From the NCBI RefSeq assembly GCF_030272615.1, contig NC_081415.1, positions 235,845,803-235,909,802 of the forward strand: a DNA stretch of 64,000 nucleotides. Direction: 5' to 3'. Position 1 is the stretch's first letter; each line of letters starts with the position of its first letter. A program made the translations under genes and the position numbers. This stretch comes from Cryptomeria japonica (lineage: Eukaryota > Streptophyta > Pinopsida > Cupressales > Cupressaceae). The notes beneath the pieces were generated by a model. It was not told where the DNA came from and made no database searches. It saw only the letters and a program-made list of their open reading frames with translations. This document shows, piece by piece, positions 1-10,559 of this stretch.

Positions 1-1563
1 AGAGAAAACCTATGTATGATCTCTGAATTTGAGCCTAAATCATTCAAAGAGACACATAAAGATGAAGATTGGATCAAGACAATGGAAGAGGAACTTGACC
101 AGATAGAGAAAAATGGTACATGGTCCTTGGTACCCAAACTGGAGCATAAAAATGTCATTGGTATCAAATGGGTTTTTAGAAACAAGCTGAATGAGGATGA
201 CACGGTGATTAGAAACAAAGCCAGATTGGTGTGCAAAGGATATGCCCAAGAAGAAGGAGAAGACTATGGAGAAACCTTTGCTCCTGTGGCCAAATTAGGA
301 GTTTGTATGCTTCTTGCATATGCAGCTTTTAAAGGTTTCAAGGTATATCAAATGGATGTAAAATATGCATTTCTAAATGGTGTACTTGAAGAGGAGGTGT
401 ATATAGAGCAACCAAATGGGTTCTCCCTATCTGAAGACAGTGATATGGTGTGCAGGCTACATAAAGCCTTATATGGTCTAAAACAGACACCTAGAGCTTG
501 GTATGAACGTTTGCATTCCCATCTTGTGGAGATTGGATTTGAGAGAACAAGTGAAGATAGCAATATCTACTTGAAGTCTGAAGGAGATCAGATCCTGATC
601 TGTGAGGTTTTTGTTGATGACATTATCTTTGATGGAGATGACAAGATGAGTCATGAGTTTGCTGATGAGATGAAGAAACAGTTTGAGATGTCACTCATAG
701 GGGAGATTAAGCTCTTCATTGGACTGCAGATCCAATAGATGAAAGATGGAATCTCTATCACCCAGTCCAAATATGTCAAAGAGGTGTTGAAGACCTTTAG
801 CATGGAAGATAGCAAACTGGTTGGTACACCAATGGTGACCGGTTGCAAATTATCAAAAGAGGATGATTCAACATTAGTTGATGAGAAAGAATACCGATCA
901 ATGATTGGTAAGTTGCATTATGTAGTGCATAGCAGACTGGATATTGCACATGCAGTTGGCATTACTGCAAGGTTCTAGAAAAGTCCAAGAGAATTCCACT
1001 TGGTTGCAGTCAAGCGGATTCTTAGGTATCTAAAGGGAACTGTTGACTATGGATTGTGGTACCCATACAACAATAATTTCAACCTGAAAGTATTCACATA
1101 TGTTGATTGGGCAGGTAATGTGGATGATCGGAAGAGCACAACTGGTGGTGCATTCTTTCTCGGTGGTAGACTGGTCTCATGGATGAGTAAGAAGCAGATT
1201 TGTATCTCTCAATCTACAGTGGAAGTAGAGTATGTTGCAGCTTTCATGAACTGCACTCAGACAATTTGGATGAAGCATGTATTAAATGGCTTCAAAGTTC
1301 CTGTATCTGAACCGGTAAGTATATTCTGTGATAACACAAGTGCTATCAATATTTCAAAGAATCCGGTTTTACATTCTTGAACCAAGCATTTTGAGCTTAA
1401 GTATCATTTTTTGAGGGAAAAGGTTCAGAATAAAGAGATTGCACTGGAACATGTTTCCAGTAAGGAGCAGTTAGCAGACATATTCACCAAGCCTCTCCCA
1501 AAGGCTACATTTGTGTATTTAAGAGGTGAATTGGGGGTACTGCCCCTTCAGGAGGTGAACTAA
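1..1563 (+). pseudogene. Ty1/copia pol 3' half: reverse transcriptase and RNase H, three in-frame stops
   Basis: This is the C-terminal part of a copia polyprotein; the rest lies left of the window. One frame reads from base 1 to the TAA at 1561-1563. The RT part shows [31 protein letters not shown] and a catalytic box that reads FVDD where the family usually has YVDD. The RNase H part shows LRYLKGT, DDRKSTTGG, a CDNTSAI box and IFTKPLPK near the end. The frame is broken at 736-738 (TAG), 976-978 (TAG) and 1378-1380 (TGA). At each site the copia family usually has Gln or Arg/Lys, so CAG-to-TAG and CGA-to-TGA changes explain them. No frameshift was seen. The element could not make its own enzyme. 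Confidence 0.93.
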
Positions 1564-1810
1564 AAGTGTTTGTTCCACATCAGTCAGGTATTGCATAGTC
1601 AATTTTTTTTTGTTGATTGATGTGTTGAAGGATGCTACTCCTCTGGGGGAGCAGCATAATGGACCAAGGAAGCTTGTGCCTCCACTTTGGCATTGTTGTC
1701 AAAGGGGGAGAAGATGTGAAGAAGATGTGAAGTGGAGAAGATATCTGCAGTAATTGGGGGAGAAGATGTGAAGCGGAGAGATATCTTTGTATATTGCCAT
1801 CAATGCCATA

Positions 1811-1819
1811 GGGGGAGAT
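1811..1819 (+). promoter_or_regulatory. Polypurine tract of the copia element
   Basis: GGGGGAGAT lies directly before the LTR start TGTTGGCATT. A polypurine tract at this place primes plus-strand DNA synthesis in LTR retrotransposons. Similar GGGGGAG runs occur upstream at 1646, 1705 and 1757, so the last one is chosen by its contact with the TG of the LTR. Confidence 0.8.
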
Positions 1820-2148
1820 TGTTGGCATTATGTGAACCGGTATGAGGACATAATGATACTGTATGTTGTCATTGATGTCAATATGTGATATGAAGTGAAC
1901 CGGCATGTCAAGGTGAACCGGCATGTTGTTATGGGAACTGGTACATGGAACCCTTGTGTGACTACCGGTTGGTAGTGTCAGGGTTTCCGATTGAAGTGCC
2001 TCAAGCCTGTGTGACTCAATCGGTGATCTTTGTGTGATGAGCTAGCATGGTAACGAAGAACAGATCGTGTTGCCACGTAAGCCTTGTGCGCGTGAAGGAT
2101 CTTGCATGAAGAAGACCATCCCTATCTACCTCGGGAATGTGCAAAGTT

Positions 2149-2155
2149 TATAAAT
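2149..2155 (+). promoter_or_regulatory. TATA box of the copia LTR
   Basis: TATAAAT lies about 330 bases into the LTR, upstream of the hairpin chain. It is the best core-promoter match in the LTR and would put the transcript start near 2180. The hairpin chain would then be in the transcribed R-U5 part. This is inferred from the motif alone. Confidence 0.5.
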
Positions 2156-2575
2156 GATGATAACGCGTGATGGGTTATCAGCTGCCATGAAATCGGTGGA
2201 AAATGAACGATGGAGAAAGTTTTGAGATTGGATCAAGAACTGTTGCATTTAATGCAGTATGCTCAACGGTCAGGATTGAACCGTTTGAATTGCTTAACCT
2301 AACAGGTTCAGGGTTTAGGGTTTATGCTTCCGACCTGTTTGTTTCCTATAAGGTCGATGTTGTGTTTCTTTCTAAAGTTGTTGGCAAAAGTTGTGTGTGT
2401 GTATCCAAGAGAAAGGATACGTGATTCTTGCCAGACCAGAGGAGAGAGGCGATACCTGCAGAGTGTAAGTGTAGAAGGTGAAGAGGAGATTAAGTGGATC
2501 TGCATTGGCATTGAGTGCTATCATCAGATCATTGTTATACCCGTTGATCTTTAACCACTTCAACAGTTGTGAAAT

Positions 2576-2835
2576 CCCTTAATAGGGTAGCTTTAACCAG
2601 CTTGTTGTAAATCCCTTAACAGGGTAACTCAAAGCTACTGAGTTAGTAAAATCCTTTAGCTATTGAGTTCTTGAAATCCTCTAACAAGGTAACCTTTAAC
2701 AAGGTTTAACCCTTAACCGGGTATTCTAGCCATCCCTTAACTAGGTGATCCCTAACAGGATCGGTTCCTAGCAGAACCTATTGTAATGTCTCTAACCGGA
2801 CAAGGCTCCTAACAGAGCGGACTTCTAAAGAGTTC
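2576..2835 (+). repeat. Chain of about 11 short hairpins with varying stems and a TAAC-type loop
   Basis: Short inverted repeats follow one another every 13-50 bases. Examples are CCCT-TAAT-AGGG (2576-2587), AGCT-TTAACC-AGCT (2589-2602), CCCT-TAAC-AGGG (2613-2624), CCT-CTAACA-AGG (2678-2689), AACCT-TTAACA-AGGTT (2691-2706), ACCC-TTAACC-GGGT (2709-2722), GATCC-CTAACA-GGATC (2747-2762), GGTTC-CTAGCA-GAACC (2763-2778), TGTC...GACA (2787-2802), GCTC-CTAACA-GAGC (2805-2818) and GGACT...AGTTC (2819-2835). The stems differ in sequence but stay paired, while the centre stays close to YTAACA. This looks like an array kept for structure rather than a plain minisatellite. Function is unknown. Confidence 0.85.
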
Positions 2836-3275
2836 AAAAATAGCTTGTGGGTATTCATCCCCACCGTGGTTTTTCCCAGTTGGGTTTCCACGTGAAAAAT
2901 ATGTGTGTCATGTGCGATGCTTTTATCTTGTGATGCTTTGTTATTGTCTGTCAAGCATATGAAGGTTCTGTGTTTTATGCTTGTTAATAAATCATGTTGA
3001 ATTAGCTGTTATTATGTTTTGATGATAGATTACCTGTTCATGCATAAGGGTGAAATGGTAGTGTAGTTTTGAGTTGAGTGGAAAGCTAAGTGATTAACCA
3101 GTTAATGCTTGTTTCAGTCACTCTTAGCTTTGCTGGTTGCACTCTATTTCAAACCGGTATCACTGTTTACCAGTCATTTGGAGTGTCTGTTGTCAAACTG
3201 GTTTAAGACTGAAGTTTTTGTCTGTACTGATTCACCCCCGCCTCTCAGTACCGGTTTGGTACTATTCGTTCATCA

Positions 3276-3576
3276 CTGAGTTATCAAATACTTCTTCCAT
3301 GATGATGAACAGAAAGGGGGGCAAAGGGTCCTCTTGTCTCAAACCCCTTGAAGTGTTGAAGTACCCCTATGGGGATCCATTTATTAATTTTTAACTACAT
3401 ATGCAATTGAAGATTAGATTAATGAGTTGTTTAGAAAAGACAAAAGCTTCTATACATTTACATAAAAATCACTAATCCACTTTATCATATGCTTTTTTGA
3501 TGTCTAATTTGACCAACATATTGGGTAATTTTTTTTGAACTTAGTGAATAAACCCCTATGCAATAATTACTCCATC
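3276..3576 (-). pseudogene. LINE reverse transcriptase, middle fragment
   Basis: Read on the minus strand from 3576 leftwards, the text gives DGVIIA, then MLVKLDIKKAYDKVD (the LKxDxxKAYD box), then a degenerate GLRQGDPLSP-like box (about 3345-3300) followed by LFIIMEEV. These are consecutive motifs of L1-type RT. The catalytic YADD region is beyond the copia insertion and not present. A stop follows IIA and the frame shifts, so nothing is translatable. It continues the RT piece at 8824-9060 once the inserted 3577-8823 element is ignored. Confidence 0.82.
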
Positions 3577-4275
3577 TGTAGTGTCCCTTGTAGACTTGCA
3601 TTTTGATTTATGCATCGATAGACTAATTTAGACATATGATTGATGTTTTGATGATTACTCGTGACTTTATTTCTATCTCAGATGGTATTGATGACACTAT
3701 ATACTGTATGTGGACATATTCTATTTGATGATTCATGTGGATGATTGATATATTTTAGGCTATATTGATGATGGAGCTATATTTCATGGTTTATATGTGC
3801 TCATTATTCATGATGGATCACATTGCTTATGGGATTTTGGTGATTCTAACCCTATTCTATGATCGTGATGATTGATTTGATACTATGGTGAATGTGGTTG
3901 TCTTCTAGTGTATTTGTGATTAGAGACGATGTCATACCACTCATTACGAGCATGATATGATATTGTGATTCTCTATCACTTGATCGATCATTTATGATGA
4001 ATATGTATCGTATATATGTTGTATTGTGTTTAGTGTTGGATGCAGGTTTGCAGGTACAAGACATCAACTCCACTTGGTCTCACATGTATGAGCATGTCTT
4101 TATCCCAATGGCAAGTTGTTGGAGATGGCATGTGTTTCTCTCTTACACTCTAGGCTTAATTTGTTCACCTTGTCGATTTTGTGTTGTGGCGCAAATTGGT
4201 GGTTGGGATTGTCTTGTGGTTGTTAGGACCCTTGTTGCGTGGTCTTGTGAGTATGGTTGTTTGGTTAAATTAATA

Positions 4276-4811
4276 TTTTTATTTTTTTGTTTTTATTCTT
4301 TATTTTTAATGGTAAGTGATATCAAGTATGTGGATAGAGCCCTCTATTAAAATACTGAAAAATTACATCAAGTTTTATCACCCACATATGACAAAAGGCG
4401 GGTGAATCTATTCATCCTGACAACCTTAAGACCCGACATTCCAATTTGATAACAACATAAAAGTCAGAGACAAAGACCAGAGCGGATGACCCAACTATGT
4501 CGAACATGTATGTAGAGACAGGGTATTGACCAAATGCAGGGCAGTTATTCTCCTCGAAGAGCTTGGAGAATCAGAGTTGCATATTCTCCAAGGCTGATAA
4601 CATTTGCAGTAGAGGCATCAAGGAACCACCATTCATCGGAGTTAGTAACGCGCCTGAAGGGGGTCTATGTTCCCATTCAAGACCGCACACTTAAATATCT
4701 CCCAAGTGTTTTCCACGAAGGTCTTCATTCGCTCCCTTTCCTTAGCCTTCTCCAATCTTCTTTGCGTTGTGCTACCCTTATCTCTGTTCTCAGAATCCGA
4801 CCCATCCTCTA
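4276..4811 (-). mobile_element. Minus-strand polyadenylated retroposon (5'-truncated LINE or retrogene)
   Basis: A 12-bp target duplication, GTTAAATTAATA, flanks this block (4264-4275 and 4812-4823). The left end is a long T-rich run, that is, a poly(A)-like tail in minus sense with AATAAA-type signals. On the minus strand a short ORF near the right end encodes a charged, helix-rich stretch (around KAKERERMKTF), followed by stops. I do not recognise the protein. It may be the C-terminus of a LINE ORF or a processed host transcript. It sits inside the 3577-8823 insertion and so is younger than it. Confidence 0.7.
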
Positions 4812-5037
4812 GTTAAATTAATAGTTGATTTTATTGTATAGTTTATTAAGTGGCTAGTTTAAGGTATTAATATAATTTGATGAGTTTTTAAAATTTATTT
4901 ATTGGTTGGCATTATTTATTTATTGGGTTCTAATGTTAATTTTTAATTTAATTTATTTATTTTAACTAGTTTGATTATTTATTATTTATTTAATTTAATT
5001 AATTTATTTATTGTTATTTAATTGTTGTTATCTAATT

Positions 5038-5544
5038 TTTAGCTCCTCCACAGCTGGAATTCCCCTTGCAATTTATCCCTCCTTCGAGAGTGGACAGGGA
5101 GCCTCCTATTGAGAGCTCAAGTTCTTGGTTTCTGACTTAATTTCTTTATGTAGGTATATGTTGGTTATTAGCTTTTTGATGCAGGTTTTGAAATGTTGAG
5201 ATGCTCGAATTTTTTGCGAGCCTGTGAGGCTTTGATGCTATGAGTCTACTTCTACAGATCATATCTCATGGGGATGGGTGGTTTTCTTTCATTTTTTGGT
5301 GGTCGTCTGGACATTTATATGTATATCTTTGAAAGTCATGTAATGGGAGGGTGATTACAATCTGATTATGTAATTGGGATTATCTGGTATTTACTTTTTT
5401 TAATTTTTAGGCCACAACCAGAGGTTTTCTTGCGGGTTCTTTCCTGTCGGTATGCCCTTTGAACCCATTGTAAACAAAAAGATTTTTCAAAATTAATAAA
5501 ATGTAGTTTAGTGGCATGCCCACTTTTATCGAAAAAAAATAAAA
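5038..5544 (+). mobile_element. Plus-strand 5'-truncated LINE with poly(A) tail
   Basis: A 13-bp target duplication, TTGTTATCTAATT, lies at 5025-5037 and 5545-5557. The block ends in ATCGAAAAAAAATAAAA, a normal LINE-type tail. The first about 100 bases can encode a short C-terminus ending at a TGA, and the rest looks like 3' UTR. Target duplication, tail and truncation are what target-primed reverse transcription leaves. It is the second retroposon inside the 3577-8823 insertion. Confidence 0.75.
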
Positions 5545-8500
5545 TTGTTATCTAATTAATTAATTATTGAGGAGTTTATTTATATAGTTTTATTTTATTT
5601 ATTATTTATCCTTTGGATAATATATTTATTATCTACCCTATTATCTTATTGGGTTTGATTTGTTATTAAATTGCTAATGTTTATAATATTATTGTTATTA
5701 AATACATATTAACCTTTGTTATTACATGGTTATTGGATATATTATAAAACTTACCTACCCTTTTATCTTATTGGCTGAATTGTGGGAGGTAAGTAAATAA
5801 TATTATTAAATATTACTTGCCTCGATATTGTGCATGGTAGGTATAATATATATTTTTTGGATTATTTTGATTGGTTGAGGATTTTCTATATTTTGGAATT
5901 AATTGTTTATTTATTGATCTTTATCTGAATGATGTTCGGTTACCATTCAAAAGAATTTTGCTGACTTTTGGAGTTTGAATTTATTTGAATCTTTTATTGT
6001 TGAAGATTTTTTGATTGAATTTGAGGATTGCGTGGTTGGATTTGCAAGATTTTGTTTGCTCTTCTTCTAGTTGATTTCTTGCCTTGGTTGCAATTTCCAA
6101 GTTGGAGCTTTTGTTCTTCCTCTACATTTATATTCTGAAAAGATTGTTTGTGGAAAAGATTATTTTCAATGTGATTGTTTAATGGTTGATTGGAGGAAAG
6201 ATTTTAATGTTTTTAGTTTGCAATTTTGATTTGGGAAAATTATTTTATGTATAAAAGTTTATAGGTGAAATCTGGGAAAATGGAAACTGCCTGGAATGCC
6301 TCGGTTGCATATTGTTTTTATGAATCTTTGAGTCTTTCCTTCCTTGTGGTCGTGATGGCCTTGAGAATTCCCTTGGAATGTTGTTCTATTTCTTATTTTG
6401 TTCTTTTTACATCTCCCTGAGTTGCAGTGTGAGTATGGTATAGTTTTGTGAAGTATGAGCTTGTTTTTGTGTAAAAGGTTCAGGAAATTGGTGTCAAATT
6501 TCTTATGTTTGACTTGGTTTCTTGGTTTTTATGTTTCCTTGGCTTTAATTTGTCCTCCTGCACCTTCTAGGAGTGTTATCTAACCAATTTGTGAGCCCAT
6601 ATGCAATTCTAGACAGTTTCGTCACTTTATTTGACCCATTTTATTCATTTTTGCATTTTGCTTCAAATGCGCTATTTCAAAGTTCATATGTGCTAAATTT
6701 TGATGCAAATGTACTTTATTTTGAGGGGGATGTGTTACCCCCTATGCGCTAAACTAGTCTTTGTATGTGTTAATTTGTCATGTTTGTTGGTTTTGTCAAT
6801 TTTGTTCAATTTGGTCACTTTTCGGATATGGGGCTTGCACTAGAGGCTTTTATGATTGATTTTGATGTTCTCTAAGGTTTTTTTAACTTTATTTTTATCC
6901 TTTAATGATTTTTTATGTCTCTAATAGGAATATTTGTGCCTTACCATCGAGGGTTGTGCATGTTTGCAGTATTGCTCGAGCAAGAGGTTGATTTCCTTGT
7001 TGTTGAGGGATATACTTTGAATTCTCCAGTGGGATGTTTATGCCTCGTTGTTGAGGATTAGTAATAATTTTGGATTATCTTTTGATCTCATGTATTTTCC
7101 TTGGTTCATTGTTGTATTTATTTGGTGGAGACTCTTGCTTGCATTTGGGTGTATGATTCATTATGTTTCAGTTTGTATCAGTGATGTTGTTACTATATTT
7201 ATAGAGCCTTCATTATGTTTATGTGATTTTAATTTGGTTTTTTTTGCCCTAAGTTATTGGTCCATGGTTAGGGGGAGTGGGCTCTTGCATGTGTGGACCA
7301 AGGTCATGAGCAATGGACCTCTAGGAGGGGGTCTAGACCTAATGCCCGACCACATGAAGAGTTTTCCTTTGTAATTGCAAGTGATAACCTTATTAAATTG
7401 ATTAGTGGGTTTGGGTAATTACGAATTCACTTAATCAAGATAATGAATTTGGATTTGTATGCACCAATGGAGATTCCCAGGGAGGTGGTTTGGGATCTAA
7501 GATTGGGAAGACCATTGGAGCAGTAAACCGACCTCCCTTGTTTGGATCCAAGGTTGAGGTAGATTCCACATGAGGCTAGCATGTGATGACACTCTTCCCT
7601 ACATGTGTCCATTATCGTTATGCCTTGATTGTTGATTATGCCTCTAGGAGTTTATTGATTTATGACCAACCTTGTGATGTGATTTGATTCATTGTTATGG
7701 TTGTTGTCTCTGTGGATGTCTTGTTGAGTCCCTTGGTTGTTAGGTGTCAGCCTAGGTCTTGAGTGTGAGTTGGAACCCCATGTCATCTCCAAGCACAAGG
7801 GGTGGTTCATATTTGGTTCCACATAGTCGGGTGGTTTGATGCCTTCTTCCATTGCGATGTTCTTTATTAGATGGTAGCATGCGTGGATATGGATTCTATG
7901 ATACTTCATTATGTAGATAATAGTGGAGTTGATTTCCATGTATTGAGATAGTTATTTTTATCATGATGACATTGTAAATGAAAAAGAGACTATGCATTTG
8001 TACCATGTAGACTTATGTAATAGATCATGATGATATGGAGACTATGATCTTATAATGGAATAAAATGATGTACTTATTATATGGTTCATGTTCTAAGAAT
8101 ATTCATTATGTTGAGATTGAGACTTAATGTTGGATTAGGTAATTGAATGAATATATTATGTGCATTCTTGTTATATCAAATGGTTCTTGAGTTAATCTAG
8201 TAGCATGAGGTCCCAGTTGGAAAGAAAACCAATACTTGTTATAATTCTTGCATATGTATGTGGATGGTAATCTTGATGAAATGTGTAATGGTTATTCTTA
8301 AGGAGATAATCTATTTGTTGGAGAAGGTTATGCATATAGATTCATGATGTGATAGATGAATAATGAAAAGTTATGGGAATTAGGAACACTTGTTTGGTTC
8401 TTGAAAACGAACTTAGGAAGTTAATGGGGTTATGATGATATGCATTTGATAGCTCATAATTCTCATGATAGGAAGAAAGTAATTGAGTAGAACTTAAATA

Positions 8501-8823
8501 AAATGGGTGATAATGATTTCATGTTATGGATGTGTTATTATGTTGTTGCTAATAAGTAGTGATGTTGGAATACCCTAGGGAGTGTAAATGGATGCATGTA
8601 TGTTATGAGATGATAATGATTATGAAGTTATTTCCACTTGCAATATATGTTTCTATGATTATGGTTATGCTTAAGTTGTTTATGCAATCATGATATGTTA
8701 TGATTCATACATTTGAGTAATGTTAGATTTGTATGATGCATTGGTTTATGTTTTTTTTTAAATTACCTCTATTTTGTTAGTTAGTTTAGTTATTTTCTCT
8801 AGGTTATTTTGGCGGGCATTACA

Positions 8824-10518
8824 CCATCTAGGATAGACCTGCCTAGCACAAAGCATGTTTGTTCTTTTGATATGATGGAGGGTAGCACTCTTTTGATTAT
8901 GTTTGCTAATGCTTTTGATAACACTTTATAAAGTGTATTGCAAAGCGAGATTGGTCTAAAATCATCCACCTCCTTTGCTTTATCTTTTTTGGGTATTAAT
9001 GTTACAAAAGTGTTGTTTATTTCCTTTGGTCTTCTTCCCAAGTTTCTCATATTTTCTATATCTTCTCACATTTCAACTCCTATGAAGGGCCAACATTCTT
9101 GAAAGAAACTTGTTGGAAAACCATCGAGCCCTGGTGCCTTCTTGGGATGAAGTTGATTTACTGCCAATTGTATTTCTTCTATAAAAAATTTACTTGCTCA
9201 AGCATCCCATTTTCTTCCTCTATGATTATTTTAGGAACGTTTTCTAGCAAATGTTGCTGCGAGTGAAGATCTGTGCTATCCCAATTGTTTAGAATGTTTC
9301 TAAAAGAAGACGCTATTTACTAAGCTGCCTCTTTAGGGTCTTCTATAAAATTACCCCTTGCATCTTTTATTTGATAAATTCCATCAACAATTCTTCTCTT
9401 CTTTGTGCTATTATGAAAAAATCTAGTATTATTATCACCTTCACTTAACCAATTTTCTCTTGACTTCTATTTCCAATATATCTTTTCTTTTGATAGAATA
9501 TCCTCATACTTATGAAGTAACTTTTTTACTTTTATAGATTTCTCATAATCCATACCGTCTCTTATTACACTTTCATTCATTCTATCTATTTTTGCTTCAA
9601 TATATTCCTTCTCTTTAAAAATATCTTTGATATGCTCCTTATTCCACTGAAAGTATTTTGTGTTTTAATTTTTTAAGTTCAGCTATAAAACAAAACAATT
9701 TGGAGCCAAAAACTTGTACTTCCTTCCACCAATTTTCGACCAAGATAAGGAAGTTTTTGTCCTAGAACCACATCCTTTCAAATTTAAAAGGGCAAGTCTT
9801 GGGCCTCTTATCTTATTCTATACTTAGAGAAATTGGAAAATGACATGAGCCTGATGTAGTTAGGATTGCAAAGCTCAGCGAATTACTAAACTTAGCTAGG
9901 TCCCCTTTAAAGAAAAATATGTCTAACTTTTCTGCTATGTAGTTACTACCTTGTCTCCTATTATTCTATGTGAAAGTACCATTATCCGTTCAAATATTTA
10001 AGAAATTATTATTCCTAACCCAACCTTTGAATTCTTTTTGAGCTATAGATTCTACTTGAATGCCCCCCTCCTTCTTGACAGACTCAAAATAACATTAAAA
10101 TCACCCCCTAAAATATAATTCTCTTATGCATTTTGAGCCAAAAGGGTTTCAATTTTGGCCCATACTTCCCTTTTACCTAAAGTGCTAATAGGCCCATATA
10201 TGTTAATGAGGAAAAAGCTAGGGAATTGGTAATGCTTCTTACCCTTCCACCTTGCCATAGGGATTTCTTAATCATCTCTTCAAAACTTACCCTTCTAGGA
10301 TCCCACAAGATGGCAAGACCTCCCGCTGCTCCTACTACATTCATGAAAACTGCTTTCCATATCCCCATTTTTTTACAATATTGATTCCAATCCTCTACTC
10401 TAAGCTTAGTTTCTTGAATCATCACTACCTCCAAGACAAAAGTTGTTAGACAACGCTTAAATAAATATTGTTTGTTAGGGGCATTCAGGCCCCTAGCATT
10501 CCATGATGTAACCTTCAT
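8824..10518 (-). pseudogene. LINE ORF2 5' half: endonuclease and start of RT, decayed
   Basis: On the minus strand the ORF2 start is seen at 10518 as MKVTSWNARGLN, followed by VMIQETKL, both typical of the apurinic endonuclease domain of plant L1 elements. That frame is lost after about 113 codons. At 9050-8824 the RT start reads FVTLIPKKDKA, DDFRPISLCN and a QTxFVLGRSILDGV box, where the large insertion cuts it. Between these (9060-10170) the frame is broken many times and only fragments such as the pre-RT linker can be followed. No functional product is expected. Confidence 0.8.
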
Positions 10519-10559
10519 TGCTCCTTGGGAAGGCCCTTTCCCTTCCCATGTTGTAATAA

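Larger units (their letters stand above)
1..3275 (+). mobile_element. 3' part of a Ty1/copia retrotransposon (pol, 3' UTR, PPT, 3' LTR)
   Basis: The order RT-RNase H, a G-rich 3' untranslated stretch with several GGGGGAG runs (1564-1810), a polypurine tract and an LTR is that of a plus-strand copia element. The 5' half and 5' LTR are outside the window. The right border is approximate (3265-3275). There the sequence changes from LTR text into minus-strand LINE reverse transcriptase, so the copia element inserted into a LINE. The target duplication cannot be checked because the left flank is missing. Confidence 0.85.
1820..3275 (+). repeat. 3' LTR of the copia element
   Basis: The LTR starts TGTTGGCATTATG after the polypurine tract and ends near TTCATCA. 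The right border is uncertain by about 10 bases because no second LTR is available. It contains many ACCGGT/ACCGGC motifs, a TATA-like box at 2149, a chain of short hairpins at 2576-2835 and the TTTTCCCAGTTGGGTTTCCACG text common around the 3' processing region of plant copia LTRs. Small ORFs inside it (for example 2203-2424) have no recognisable protein and are treated as chance. Confidence 0.8.
3577..8823. mobile_element. Large LTR-like insertion (probable solo LTR) in the LINE RT
   Basis: The ends are inverted repeats, TGTAGTGTCCC at the left and GGGCATTACA at the right. The 5-bp sequence CCATC lies directly outside both (3572-3576 and 8824-8828). The LINE reading frame is cut exactly here, at the codons for DGV. 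The TG...CA ends and 5-bp duplication fit an LTR retrotransposon. No gag, RT or integrase text was found inside. After removal of two later retroposons about 4.2 kb remains, so a solo LTR is the simplest reading. A non-autonomous element with degraded short LTRs is the alternative. Orientation is unknown. Much of the right half is AT-rich or weakly repetitive with no protein that can be recognised. Confidence 0.75.

Noticed and set aside
2576-2835. CRISPR-like array of short repeats in the copia LTR
   Set aside because: Units are 12-17 bases with unequal spacing, stems differ between units and no cas genes exist. The setting is a plant LTR.
7048-7374. Plus-strand ORF of 108 codons in the 3577-8823 insertion
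   Set aside because: It has no recognisable domain, biased Phe/Leu/Val composition from T-rich DNA, and neighbours without coding signs.
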